Source of the DNA: Tridacna crocea
Lineage: Eukaryota > Mollusca > Bivalvia > Cardiida > Cardiidae
Length of the DNA: 64,000 nucleotides
Assembly (NCBI GenBank): GCA_943736015.1
Contig: OX031071.1
Location: 29,420,619-29,484,618, forward strand
Reading direction: 5' to 3'
The translations under genes were made by a program, and so were the position numbers. Below the pieces are notes generated by a model that saw nothing but the letters and a program-made list of their open reading frames with translations, made no database searches and was not told the DNA's origin. Positions 20,041 through 29,712 of the stretch are shown here, piece after piece (position 1 is the first letter of the stretch; every line of letters starts with the position of its first letter).

Positions 20041-21224
20041 TTTAGCTCTACTGGCTTTCAGCCAGCATAGCTTATGTCATGGCGTGGTTTCTGTCGTCGA
20101 CCCGGACGTCTGTCTGTCTGTTAGTCTTTTTCTTGTCTACCAGATTTTCATGAAACTTGCACAGTTTGTTTATTTCATCAATAGCTTCAACCCTGTTGAT
20201 TTTGAGAAAAATCCAACAAACAGTATGGGAAAAGTAGCCATTTCAAGGTGAAAATTTCAAATTCTTGTTTACGCGATAAAGTCTGCATTTGTTGCCAGAC
20301 TTTCGTGAAACTTGCACAGTTTGTTTATCTCATCAATAGCTTCAGCCCTTTTGATTTTGGAAAAAATCCAACAACAAGTATGGGAAAAAAAGCCATTTCA
20401 AGTTGAAAATTTCTAATTCATGTTTACGCAATAAAGTGTGTCTTTCTTCTCAGATTTTCATGAAAGTCACACGGTTTGTTTATCTTAATCAGTAGCCGTT
20501 GTCTGCGCATGTCATATTCTTCGAAGATTCGACTGTCTTATATGACGCATCACTACTAGCCCCGAAAGCGGGCTGACTGTAATATTACGCTCTGTAAAGT
20601 AGCAATGTTGAAAATAGCTTTTACGTAATCAATACGTTTGAGGAGAAATGAGACTTGCTTTAGCAACAGATTTCTCTAAACTGGTGATCATAGTTGAGTG
20701 AATTGCACGAGGTAGCGTTTTATTGGGTAAACTTTTTTTTTTGTTTTAAAATCTAAGTAACGGTTGTCGCATAGGAAAGTGGTTCGGCTCTGTACCCAGG
20801 ATGCCCATATCAGATAGATGAGTATTTATAGAATGCCATCTAGCGGAAGATAATGAATTAGTAGCTTCATCCCTTTTGATTTTGTGAAAAAATCCAACAA
20901 ATAGTATGGGAAAATTTCAAGTTGAAAATTTCAAATTCTTGTTTACGGGATAAAATGTGCATTTGTAATTTGATTTTTGTGAAACTTGCACAGTTTGTTT
21001 ATCTCAACAATAGCTTCAACCCTATCGATTTTGAAATAAATCCACAAGCACTATGGGAAAAGAAACCATTTTCAGTTGAAAATTACCATTTCTTGTTTAC
21101 GCGATAAAGTCTGCATTTCTTGTTTGTCTTTTTGCAACATGAATTCATAATGTATGCTAGCATAAAAGCAAAATTTAATTCTCTGTCAGTAGAGCATATT
21201 CAGGCCCTTCAGGGCCTTCTAGTT
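20041..21224 (+). mobile_element. Helitron-type element with CTAG end and 145-bp core
   Basis: Starts TTTAGCTCTACTGGC. The core repeats at about 145 bp with TTCATGAAACTTGCACAGTT, TTGTTTATCTCATCAATAGC and TTTACGCGATAAAGTCTGCA. It ends CAGTAGAGCATATTC, hairpin GGCCCTTCAGGGCC, TTCTAGTT. A hairpin followed by CTAG is the classical Helitron 3' terminus. The ends carry the inverse pair CTCTACTG/CAGTAGAG. No protein is encoded. The same family in reverse lies at 56107-57000. It is interrupted by repeat E at 20497-20855. Confidence 0.75.
20497..20855 (+). mobile_element. Interspersed repeat E inserted in the Helitron-type core, with target duplication
   Basis: This 359-bp insertion interrupts a core unit. 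Flanking decamers AATCAGTAGC (20487-20496) and AATTAGTAGC (20856-20865) differ at one base and look like a target duplication. Homologous to 6455-6840 and, reversed, 4583-4963. It defines the boundaries of this repeat family. Confidence 0.7.
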
Positions 21225-21324
21225 CTTCATTTGCTATAATGTTTTCTACCATTTCAAAAAAAACAAGTTAATTTGTTTTACCGTTGTTGGGTCATTCTTT
21301 TTGGTATTCAGCAAAACATTTCAA

Positions 21325-21542
21325 TTAAGTCTTTACTGAACGACAAACTTTAAGGCTTGTTCAAATCAGAAGTATTTGCAGACTACAAAATAAAAGTGAC
21401 TGAAAAATTGAAACTTGAGTTTAGAAGGGTATAAAACATTGTGGGAAAAGGAGAAAATGCTGGTTCTTCTTTTAACACAATGTTTTCACAAGTCCTCTTC
21501 CTCTGGGTCGTAAAAACTAGGGATTGTTTGGTAAAGGGTTAA
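21325..21542 (-). mobile_element. TTAA-hp MITE, hairpin right arm shortened
   Basis: TTAA at both ends. The left stem is intact (GGGAAAAGGAGAAAATGCTG) but the right stem is reduced to GTTCTTCTTTTAACACAATG, an asymmetric deletion. Confidence 0.85.
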
Positions 21543-21579
21543 AAAAGGTGGGTATTTAGATTTTTTACATCTCTCCAAA

Positions 21580-22105
21580 TTAAAAAAAATGTATATATTA
21601 CTGAATTTAAAAAAAAAAAAAACAATACAAATCATCAATAATTAACAATCGTAAAATTACCAAAAACAATTTAATAGTATTCCCTTTAAAGGCTACGTAG
21701 CTTCTGAAGCTATTTTTAGATTTCATGCCAAAAATACAAAGAAAGTATTGTGGAATGTTAAGTGACTGGCATGTGACTAATGATGCTTAAAATCCATTAC
21801 ATAACAACATGTTATTATTTTACATAATGTCCTCTTCGGATGCTATGTTTGAAGCTACATATGTGTATTTCCGGTATATAAATGAGCAAGTTGCTCATGT
21901 AAAACCAGATCGTATTTCCTGTCGACGTCGACCTGGGCTGTACTGAATCACTAATTTCTCTTGTTGTCGGATGGTTTTCGACTACTGGAGTTTTATGAAA
22001 GAGAATTATAGGGCTTTGGGAGTATGATGAAGGATGATATTAGTTTTTGTACATTGGTAAAATTTTCGTCACAGAATCTGAAGGGCCACCTTTAAGGCTT
22101 GCATA
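21580..22105 (+). repeat. Interspersed repeat D
   Basis: Homologous to the scattered pieces of 48095-49985: CAAATCATCAATAATTAA, AAAGGCTACGTAGC, TTTTTAGATTTCA, GCATGTGACT, CACTAATTTCTCTTGTTGTC, GAATCTGAAGGGCCACCTTT. This copy is uninterrupted, so it serves as the empty-site reference for the two insertions in the other copy. Confidence 0.55.
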
Positions 22106-22183
22106 AATTATTTGTCATTTAGTAAAGATTTTTCAAAGGCTGTCTATTACAGGGGTATAAAAACTTGTGAAGTTGAAGTAATT

Positions 22184-22240
22184 TTAACCCTTTCCCAAAC
22201 AATCCCTGGTTTTTACGACTGTGATATAGAAGCCTCTTAA
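22184..22240 (+). mobile_element. TTAA-hp MITE left-end fragment
   Basis: TTAACCCTTTCCCAAACAAT, CCCTGGTTTTTACGAC and GAAGCC are cut off at the TTAA of the next copy. It was probably truncated by that insertion or by later deletion. Confidence 0.7.
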
Positions 22241-22341
22241 CCCCTTACCAAACGACAAAATTTTAGAAAGGTCCAAATTAAAAGCACTTGCAGACAACAA
22301 AATAAACGTAACTAAAAAATTGAAATTTGTTTCCAGCAGTT

Positions 22342-22547
22342 CTTACGAACGAAGTCCGTAACAAAGAAACAAATGAATAAATGCATGGCAGAAATAAGGA
22401 TCGGAGCGGGATTCGAACTCCGAACTCCCGGACGCAAAGCCAATACCCTAACCACTGAGCCAAAGAGATATCTCTCTGATGCAGTAGCCAGGTATTGTAT
22501 TTAAATCGGGAGTACGCCATGCAGGAAGGAGTAGTCTCCCGTAACAC
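22342..22547 (-). mobile_element. tRNA-derived SINE, copy 1
   Basis: On the minus strand the A box is TGGCTCAGTGGTTAGGG (22446-22462) and the B box GAGTTCGAATCCCGC (22406-22420). The head starts near TATCTCTTTGGCTCAGTGG and the tail ends GAACTTCGT..-like at 22342. It differs from copy 2 at about three positions in 206. The pol III boxes make it look like a tRNA gene, but the body and duplication mark it as a SINE. Confidence 0.8.
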
Positions 22548-22663
22548 ACCCCCACTTAAAGTCATCATTTATTGATGACTCAAAGCCTTATTAGGCAGGA
22601 AGTCCGATTTTGGACAACAAATGGGATTTATGGCTCAATGGCCAATCCCGGACGAGCCCCCAT

Positions 22664-22869
22664 CTTACGAACGAAGTCCGTAACAAAGAAACAAGTGAAT
22701 AAATGCATGGCAGAAATAAGGATCGGAGCGGGATTCGAACTCCGAACTCCCGGACGCAAAGCCAATACCCTAACCACTGAGCCAAAGAGATATCTCTCTG
22801 ACGCAGTAGCCAGGTATTGTATTTAAATCGGGAGTACGCCATGCAGGAAGGAGTGGTCTCCCGTAACAC
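22664..22869 (-). mobile_element. tRNA-derived SINE, copy 2 (near identical)
   Basis: Same 206-bp sequence as 22342-22547 with about three substitutions, 322 bp downstream in the same orientation. The 116-bp spacer carries a short hairpin, GTCATCATTTATTGATGAC. Near identity implies a recent tandem duplication. Confidence 0.8.
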
Positions 22870-22995
22870 AGTGAAGAAAACATTGTGGGAAAAAGGAGAA
22901 AATGCTGGTTACCAGCATTTTCTCCTTTTCCCACAATGTTTTCAAAAATACTTTTTTCTCAGGGTCGTAAAAACCAGGGATTGTTTGGTAAAGGG

Positions 22996-23168
22996 TTAAA
23001 ATATGAGAAAAGGAGAAAATGCTGGTAACCAGCATTTTCTCCTTTTCCGACAATATTTTTTTACCCATCCCAAATCGTATTTCAATTTTTGATTCATAAT
23101 TATTTTGTAGTCTTCAAATGCTTTCAATTTGGACAAGCCCAAAATTTTTTCATTTGGTGAAGAGTTAA
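22996..23168 (+). mobile_element. TTAA-hp MITE, left arm missing
   Basis: Starts at a TTAA shared with the previous copy, goes straight into the hairpin (GAGAAAAGGAGAAAATGCTG) and ends with GAAGAGTTAA. Confidence 0.8.
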
Positions 23169-23184
23169 TCAATAATATATATAT

Positions 23185-23843
23185 ATGTCGTAGGCCAGAT
23201 TGGAATCTAGGCAGATCCGGAATCTGCCTAGACCAAATTAGAAGTATAATTTTGTCTAGACCAAAATGGTTTGTTTTCTAATTTTTTTTATCATACTAGT
23301 CCACATATGTTTACAAGCAATTTATTCGTATTTTTCACACAATTGCTCCGTTTTCCACATTTTTTTTTCCACTAAAGTGCAAAACATTCAAAATTTATTC
23401 TTATCTGAATTTCTGATTAAAATGTCTTTTTTTGGGGGAGGGGGTTAAGTTAAAACAGATGCTTTATATGTAGTATCACTATATTCAACGACAAAATATT
23501 CCAGTTTGGTTTGGACAGATTGTTGAGCTGCCCCGGCAAAATGGAAACCTAATCTGGTCTAAACAGAATTCCAGTTTGGTTTGGACAGATTGTTGAGCTG
23601 CCCCACCAAAATGGAAACCTAATTTGGTCTAAACAGAATATTCCAGTATGGTTTGGGCAGATTGTTGAGCTGCCCCGCCAAAATGGAAACCTAATTTGGT
23701 CTAAACAGAATTCCAGTTTAGTTTGGGAATATTGTTGAGCTGCCCCGCCAAAATGGAAAACTAATTTGGTCTAAACAGAATTCTAGTTTTGTCTAGGCAG
23801 ATTCCACATCTGCCTCTAGAGATTCCACATTGGACTACGACAT
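23185..23843. mobile_element. TIR element with four 65-70-bp internal repeats
   Basis: Ends ATGTCGTAGGCCAGATTGGA and its imperfect inverse (CCACATTGGACTACGACAT) extend into a second shared block, TCTAGGCAGAT..TCTGCCTAGAC. Four tandem units carry TTCCAGTTTGGTTTGGACAG, ATTGTTGAGCTGCCCC and AAAATGGAAACCTAAT. The element sits in a TATATA-rich stretch, so the target duplication is ambiguous. Non-coding. Confidence 0.75.
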
Positions 23844-23862
23844 ACATGTATATATTTTTAAA

Positions 23863-24084
23863 ATCTTTACCAAAAGACAAGATTTAGACTGGTCCAGTTT
23901 GAAAGCATTTGCAGATGACAAAATAAACATGACTCAAACATTTAAAATTCTCTTTAGAAGAGTAGAAAACATTCGGGAAAATGAGAAAATACTGGTTGCC
24001 AGCATTTTCTCCTTTTCCCACAATGTTTTCAGAAGGTTTCTTCCTCTGTGACATAAAAACTAGGGATTGTTTGGTAAAGGGTTC
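23863..24084 (-). mobile_element. TTAA-hp MITE, ends degraded
   Basis: ATCTTTACCAAAAGACAAG, GACTGGTCCAGTTTGAAAGC, hairpin with CTGGTTGCCAG, then GGTAAAGGGTTCAT. TTAA is lost at both ends by substitution. Confidence 0.8.
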
Positions 24085-24124
24085 ATAGCTGATAGTATCA
24101 TGAGTGGTATACTAGTCCTTTGAT

Positions 24125-24184
24125 ATGCAGACAAGTGCTTTCAATTTGGACAAGTTTAAAATTGTGTGGTTTTGTAAAGAGTTA
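24125..24184 (+). mobile_element. TTAA-hp MITE right-end fragment
   Basis: AAGTGCTTTCAATTTGGACA, AGTTTAAAATTGTG and GTAAAGAGTTAA only. Confidence 0.6.
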
Positions 24185-24224
24185 AACTCTCAATATTTTG
24201 AATATGAGATTTCTACTTTTTCAG

Positions 24225-24301
24225 GAAAAGATAATGTCCTTTTCATGGTGTATCATCGACTCCGGAACTTGGTACCAGCTAATCGATACAAAAGGCAGTG
24301 A
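24225..24301 (+). CDS. Candidate terminal exon of an unknown gene
   Basis: A good acceptor (TTTCTACTTTTTCAG, ending 24224) precedes an open frame that reads in phase 2 as KDNVLFMVYHRLRNLVPANR and then YKRQ before a TGA at 24299-24301. AATAAA follows at 24319-24324. No homologue is recognised. The coincidence of acceptor, open frame, stop and poly(A) signal is suggestive only. The rest, up to 24813, holds nothing recognisable. Confidence 0.25.
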
Positions 24302-24813
24302 TGGCATGGAGTGGGGAGAATAAATGGTTTTTTAGAGTGGTTTTTAATGAGTGTCTTCCTTTGAAAGTACAAGCATGGGTGTTTAGAGATGTCCAACTGT
24401 TGTCCATGTTTGTGAATCGAAAATAGTATTCCTGCATGCTGCAAAAAACGGCGAAATCCTACTAGCTGGTAGTGCTCAAACAACTATATCCCATCGAAAA
24501 TCGTTCGGTTTTCGTTGTTACAAAGCTGTTTACCCTTTGATTTTAACATCAGAATATTCCGGATATTTGAAATTGACTTCAATATGAGTTTAATATGCAA
24601 CAATCAAGATTTGATTGAATTATTGTCGAAAACAATCATCCTGGGGAGTACAGCGACTTGATTGATTGGTGTACGGCAACATGAAAATTTTACTAAATTA
24701 ACCTTACGGCAACTTACACCCGTGCAATGCAGGAAAAGAGTCCATTTGGATGCATACTTTTATGTCGTTGCAGGTTATAATGCCCTTCATTTGCGGGTAT
24801 TGCTCCAAGTCTT

Positions 24814-25401
24814 CAAGAGGGCCAAGATGACCCTGAATCACTCACCAGAGTAGGGGGGCGGGTATTGAAACTTCCAAGCGATTTTGAAGAGATCATTGAG
24901 TCATTTCAACATCTGTCACCACCCATACAATCATCGCCACAGCAATGATTTGATGAATCAGAATTTTGCATATAAATATTTGGATAGATCACCCAAGAAC
25001 AATTTCTTGAAGAGGAGCACATGCTCGATAGTGACTAATAACATAAGTCAAACAAGAGCACCACATGCAGGTACCAACAAATGGCTGTTGTTTTTTGAAG
25101 GATCAAAATTTCACAAACAGTTTTTGAAAAGGGTCAACCAAGGATCATTAAATTTTCTATGAAATTATTTTGTTTTGACCAGCCATTTCAGAAAACAAGA
25201 ATTTTTAAGAATTTCTTCTTATTCTATAGTGCAAATAGCCCCAGTTCAACAGAGCTATGTCTCTGGACGTTTCAAAAATTCGCGAACAACATTTGAAATG
25301 GGTCACCCAAGGAACATCTGTGTGAAATTATTTCAAAATTTGACCAGCAGTTAAAAGTTATTAGCCAGTGGAGTGGTACAGGGCATCAAGGCCCTCTTGT
25401 T
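24814..25401. mobile_element. Helentron-like fragment bounded by two outward 3' ends
   Basis: Begins with a reverse 3' end (CAAGAGGGCCAAGATGACCC, CTCACCAGAG) and ends with a forward 3' end (CCAGTGGAGTGGTACAGGGC, ATCAAGGCCCTCTTGTTC). The interior holds core pieces of the 2142-3312 type (CAGAGCTATGTC, GGAACATCTGTGTGAAAT). It may result from transposition past a terminator or from two insertions. Confidence 0.6.
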
Positions 25402-25524
25402 CTTTTAGTATTTTGTTATTTCTATCAATAAAGAATGTCTATCTATAGTATTAAAGTGTTCTTTAAAACATTTATAAAAAATGTCCTTATGACAACTATG
25501 GAATAAATTGCAAAAAAAGAAAGT

Positions 25525-25600
25525 CGTAAAAAAGGAGCAAATGTTGGTTACAAGCTTTTCTCCTTTTTCTTAATGTTTTCTACCCTAAGAATTTCCAAAA
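25525..25600 (+). mobile_element. TTAA-hp MITE hairpin fragment
   Basis: AAAAAAGGAGCAAATGTTGG, TTACAAGCTTTTCTCCTTTT and TTAATGTTTTCTACCCTAAG. It lacks both terminal regions. Confidence 0.6.
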
Positions 25601-25603
25601 TTA

Positions 25604-25835
25604 AGAGTAATTGATTACCACATAATCCCAACTTTTGACGACCCTGAAAAAAGAAGCCTTTAGAAAACATTGTGAGAAAAGGAGAAAATGCTGGTAACCA
25701 GGATTCTCTCCTTTTCCCACAATGTTTTTTACCCTTCACTAAACAAATTTCAAATTTTCAGTCACTTTTATTTCGTCGTCTGCAAATACTTTCAACACTG
25801 ACAAGCCGAAAATATTGTCATTTGGTAATGAGTTC
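25604..25835 (+). mobile_element. TTAA-hp MITE, near complete
   Basis: ATTACCACATAATCCCAACT, GACGACCCTGAAAAAAGAAG, hairpin with one mismatched patch (CCAGGATTCTC), TTTCGTCGTCTGCAAATACT, TGGTAATGAGTTCA. TTAA is degraded on both sides. Confidence 0.85.
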
Positions 25836-25974
25836 AGTGTAACTTCTAAAAATGTTTTCAGTGTGAGCAAGGCTAAGATTTTGTAGTAAAGATTTAATTT
25901 AACAAAACAAACCAATATAATTATGTATTATCCATGTAATATAATGATCTAATTACACTTGCATTATCGTTTTA

Positions 25975-27230
25975 ACACCTGAGCACGAATTGCTCAAGGT
26001 AAGCCTTTGTGATCGCCCTATGTCCGTTGTCCATCTTCCACAATTTCTTTATACATCTTCTCCTCCTAAACCACTGAGCCAATCTTGATGAAACTTGGCA
26101 GGGATTTTTCTTCGGTGAAACTATACCAAAGATGTTCAAGAGATTAAATTCTGCAACCAAAAGGAAAAAAATAGCAAAATATTTGAAAATTTTCTTTTCT
26201 AAAACTAGAAAGCGAAGAGCTTTGATAATTAGTATGAAGTATCTCGTAGTGGACCTCTACCAAGTTTGTTCATACGATGCCCCAGGGGTCAAAACTGGCC
26301 CCGCCTAGGAGGTCACAGGTTCGAAACATAGAAACAAAGAAGGAAATCTTTGAAAATCTTCTTCTCTGAAACTAGATGGCGTAGAGCTTTGATATTTGGT
26401 ATGTAGCACCACCTAGTGGACTTTTACCTAGTTTGTTCATATGATTCTCCCGGGTTCAAAACTCGCCACGCCCAGGAGGTCACAAGTTCGAAACATAGGA
26501 ACTTAGAAAGAGAATTATGAAATTCTTCTTTTCCTAAACTAGAAGGCATAGAGCTGTGATACTTAGTATGTAGCATCTCCTTGTGGACCTCTACCAAGTT
26601 TGCTCATACGATGCCCCAGGGATCAAAATTCTTCTGTAAAACAAGAAGGCATAATTTCGAAACAGGAAATTAGAAGGAAAACTCTGAAATTTGTCTTTTC
26701 CAAAACTAGAATGCATAGAGCTGTGATAATGTAGCATCTCCTTGTGGACCTCTACCAAGCTTGTTCATATGGTGACCCTGGGGTCGAAACTGGCCCCATC
26801 CCGGGAGTCACAATTTTGAATCATAGGAACTAAGAAGGAAAATTTCAAAATTCTTCTTCTCTGAAACAGGAAGGAGTAGAGCTTTGATAATTTGTATGTT
26901 GCATCTAGTAGTGGATCTCTATCAAATTTGTTCATATGATAGACACTAAAGTGGACACGCCTTTGGGACCACAAGTTTGAATATGGGAACATAAAAGGAA
27001 ATCTTTAAAACTCTTTTTCTTTGAAACTAGAAGGCGTAGAGCTTTGATATTTTGTATGTTTCATCTCCTGGTGGGCCTCTACCAAGTTTGTTCATATGAT
27101 GTACCTGGAGCCAAAACTGGCTCCTACCCCGGGGAGGGGTTAAAAGTTTAAATAAAGAAACAAAGTAGGAAAACTTTTATTTTTTTTTTAAACTGGAAGG
27201 CATACCTTTGATATTTGGTATGTAGTGAAG
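25975..27230 (+). mobile_element. Helentron/pearl-like element, 3' end missing
   Basis: The 5' end ACACCTGAGCACGAATTGCT and CTTCTCCTCCTAAACCACTG match 17361. About six diverged core units (AGAGCTTTGATA, TGGACCTCTACCAAG, GTCAAAACTGGCCCC) follow. No 3' hairpin is found; the array passes into a different tandem repeat at about 27235. Confidence 0.65.
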
Positions 27231-27234
27231 TTTC

Positions 27235-27900
27235 TAAATTTGATAGAAAAAATAAGCACATGTTTAGCGAGTTAGATTGGGTCACCTGGGGTCAAAAACT
27301 AGGTCACTAGATTAATTTAAAGAAATACATTGTGGGCACTCTAGAGGCCACATGTTTTTGTTCAATTGACTTGAACATTGGTCTGAATGTTTGTCATGGT
27401 AGAATCTCACAGGATTCTCAATTTGGGACAACTGGGGTCATAAGCTAGGTCACTAGGTCAAAGTAATTTCAGTGTAAAGCACTCTAGAGGCCACATTTAT
27501 TGTTCCATTGATTGAAGTATTGGGTAAAATGTTTGTCTTGATGAAATCTAAAATGAGTTCAAAATTGGGTCACCTGGGGTCATAATCTAGGTCACTAGGT
27601 CACTAGGTCAAATGAAAAAAAACCTCTAGCACACTGTAGAAGCCACATTTCTTGCTCAGTTGACTTGAAAATTGGTCAGGATGTTTGTCTTTATAAAATA
27701 AGTTTAAAATTTGGTCACCTTGGATCATAAATTAGGTTGCTATGTTAAATACATGCTTTGTGGGCACTCTAGAGACTACATTTTTTGCTCAGTTGACTTG
27801 AAAATTGGTCGGAATATTTGTTTTGATAAAATCCCACATGACTGAATTTGGGTTACTTGGAGTCTTAAACAAGGTTAGCAGGTCAATTTAAAGAACTACA
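27235..27900 (+). repeat. 143-bp tandem array
   Basis: About 4.3 units with starts near 27278, 27422, 27565, 27712 and 27848. Each has TTGGGTCACCTGGGGTCA, AACTAGGTCACTAGGTCAAA, GCACTCTAGAGGCCACATTT and TTGACTTGAAAATTGGTC. It is unrelated in sequence to the 167-bp core next to it. Confidence 0.75.
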
Positions 27901-27903
27901 AAC

Positions 27904-27970
27904 TACACCTGGCGTGATTCCAACCCATGGTGGACAAGATATAACTGAAATACCATACAATCAATCAATC
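27904..27970 (+). mobile_element. SINE 3'-tail fragment
   Basis: GATATAACTGAAATACCATA followed by CAATCAATCAATC, matching the tails at 30135-30192 and (reversed) 28020. Confidence 0.55.
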
Positions 27971-28019
27971 CTATCGACCTACAAAAAGTAGTTTTCGTCA
28001 GTTATCTGTTTCGAAACAT

Positions 28020-28291
28020 CACTAGATTGTTTGTTTAACGCCGTTTTCAACATTATTTTAGTTACATCGCAACAGCCAGTGTCTATCCACAAATATTTTT
28101 CTCTCTGAGACATAGGCTGCCTTCCCACATAACCATCATCGAAATAATGGTCAGCAGTGAGAGGGGAATGAATCCTGTTGCAATAACTACCATCAATCCT
28201 CGGAAAGAAATTAGCCAAGCCAAGGATCGAACCCATGTTCCCTTGTTCTTAAGTCCTGTGGCTACTGACTGAGCTACCGGGGCACAACGGT
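28020..28291 (-). mobile_element. tRNA-derived SINE, complete
   Basis: On the minus strand the head is CCCCGGTAGCTCAGTCAGTA (A box) and GGGTTCGATCCTTGGC (B box). The tail is GCGATGTAACTAAAATAATG, then GAAAACGGCGTTAAAC at the left. The conserved GTAACTGAAATA..TTGAAA..GGCGTTAAAC tail resembles that of widely distributed metazoan SINE families. A second copy lies at 58900-59115. Confidence 0.75.
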
Positions 28292-28825
28292 ACATCACTT
28301 GAACAAAAAATGTACCGGCTGATCTTGGTCTACACTTTCTGTCGAATACTCAAACCTGTACAGTTGTATAGATCCCCTGTCAACTCCTTCTCCCCCCCCA
28401 TCCCCCGCCTTAGTCTTACAACCACCGAATTTGCACACTTTCCACTTGCTTGATTTTGACTTCTGTTGTATTCGGTATCTTTGTGTCCCGAACACATGTC
28501 TGTAAATATGTTGTTTATGGGACGATATCTATATTTGTTTGTTTGTGTTATTCATGGATTATTAAATTGACAGATAAATTCTGGAAAATATCAAACATCG
28601 AGGTAGGTGAATTTAAAATTGTGGTTTTCATCTCCTTTTTAATTGGGCATAATACCGGCAAACGCCTCTCCACAAAACAGCTCTATGCATACATGGAGTA
28701 TTTTTTTATGAATTAAAAGATAAATAATTAATGACATTCTGTGCTTTATTCCGCACACCAGTGTTGTATTTGGTGCATATATTTGCTGCATATATTTGCT
28801 GCATATATTTGGTGCATACGAAATA

Positions 28826-28870
28826 AAATTTAATGATAATCATCATCATCATCATCATTATCATCATCAT
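28826..28870 (+). repeat. (ATC)n microsatellite
   Basis: About 14 ATC/ATT trinucleotides directly left of the inner TIR element. Confidence 0.9.
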
Positions 28871-29092
28871 CAGGCATAACACCGTAAAACGCCCCGCCAT
28901 AAATGGCGAAAATAAAATTTATGTCAACAAATTGCAATTGGTTTATAGATTCATTTCGTATCCATCAAATACAATATTTTTCAACGGAACGAAGCTTAAA
29001 ATTTCATTAAATTTCCTCCTTTAACTCGAAAAACAATGCCACATGTAAGCATTGAGTGTATAGCAGAGGGGCGTTTTACGGTACTATGCCTG
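28871..29092. mobile_element. 222-bp TIR element
   Basis: The ends CAGGCATAACACCGTAAAAC(GCCCC) and (GGGGC)GTTTTACGGTACTATGCCTG are inverse complements over about 25 bp with one or two mismatches. The same terminus, diverged, bounds the enclosing element. Confidence 0.7.
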
Positions 29093-29100
29093 TACAGGTA

Positions 29101-29152
29101 TGTAATAATAATAATTATAATAATAATAATTATTATTATTATTATTATTAAT
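29101..29152. repeat. (AAT)n/(ATT)n inverted microsatellite
   Basis: An AAT run turns into an ATT run, forming a self-complementary AT-rich tract of about 50 bp. Confidence 0.9.
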
Positions 29153-29509
29153 CCATAAGAAATAAAAATTCTTTTGACACACGACTTAGATTATCATGGG
29201 TTTTCGCGTATTGGTGGAGGAGCGTTTTCCGGTATCATCATGCCCCCATTTTTTTCGTGAAATCATCATCACACTCACTGTCGTCGTCCTTCTCACTGTA
29301 TACAATCACGGGAACTCCCCAACAAAAGCAAAGAAAAATAAATGTTTAAATGGTGAATACGCAAGTAGTCACCCTTTCAACATTCATTCCGTGCAATTAT
29401 TGCGTTGTCCCCGCAAAATTGCAAAATAAACTCAAAGGCGGGGACTTTCGAGGTTTTTGGCGTTTTGACCACATTCCATGCCCAATGGGTTTAATTAAAC
29501 GATGGTCGT

Positions 29510-29580
29510 TGTGAGGGGCTCAGTCGGTAATGTGTGGGGCTAGAAAATTTAGGAGTTATGGGTTTGATGCCAAGCCCGCT
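29510..29580 (+). mobile_element. tRNA-like SINE head
   Basis: GTTGTGAGGGGCTCAGTCGG (A box) and GTTATGGGTTTGATGCCAAG (B box). A second, similar head follows at 29628. Confidence 0.5.
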
Positions 29581-29627
29581 TGTTCATGTTGGTGACGAAA
29601 GGTGGCTTGAGGTTTAAGGGTTCAGAG

Positions 29628-29712
29628 TTCTGTGGCCGAGTGCAGTAGCTCGGTAAGTGACGGCAGGGCTTGAAATTCAGGGGTTGTGGGTTTGATACCG
29701 AGTCCGATGGCT
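29628..29712 (+). mobile_element. tRNA-like SINE head, second
   Basis: GTGCAGTAGCTCGGTAAGTG and GTTGTGGGTTTGATACCGAG. It resembles 29510-29580 closely enough to be a duplicate. Confidence 0.5.

Larger units (their letters stand above)
19984..21262 (+). mobile_element. TTAA-hp MITE split by the Helitron-type element
   Basis: The left half of the hairpin (GGGAAAAAGAGAAAATTATG, GTAACCAGCATG) ends at 20040. The right half (ATTTGCTATAATGTTTTCTA) resumes after 21224. The Helitron-type array therefore inserted into the MITE hairpin. Confidence 0.6.
22237..22999 (-). mobile_element. TTAA-hp MITE interrupted by two SINEs
   Basis: The left part 22237-22339 (TTAACCCCTTACCAAACGAC to TTGTTTCCAGCAG) and right part 22870-22999 (GTGAAGAAAACATTGTGGGA, hairpin, GGTAAAGGGTTAA) make one copy. 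The intervening 530 bp is the duplicated SINE. Confidence 0.85.
28645..29246. mobile_element. TIR element containing a nested relative
   Basis: The outer ends GGGCATAATACCGGCAAACG and GAGCGTTTTCCGGTATCATC..GCCC are inverse complements. The interior includes the related element 28871-29092 and microsatellites. A minus-strand poly-Met frame and a plus-strand poly-Ile frame over the CAT repeats are artefacts. Confidence 0.55.

Noticed and set aside
22446-22462. tRNA genes at the A/B-box sequences (22342, 22664, 28200, 30320, 60200)
   Set aside because: Boxes are present, but acceptor and anticodon stems do not pair convincingly and bodies or tails mark them as SINEs.
23500-23800. CRISPR-like regular repeats
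   Set aside because: Units are contiguous with no unique spacers, in an animal genome, bounded by TIRs.
28706-28900. Poly-Met and poly-Ile peptides
   Set aside because: Products of the ATC microsatellite.
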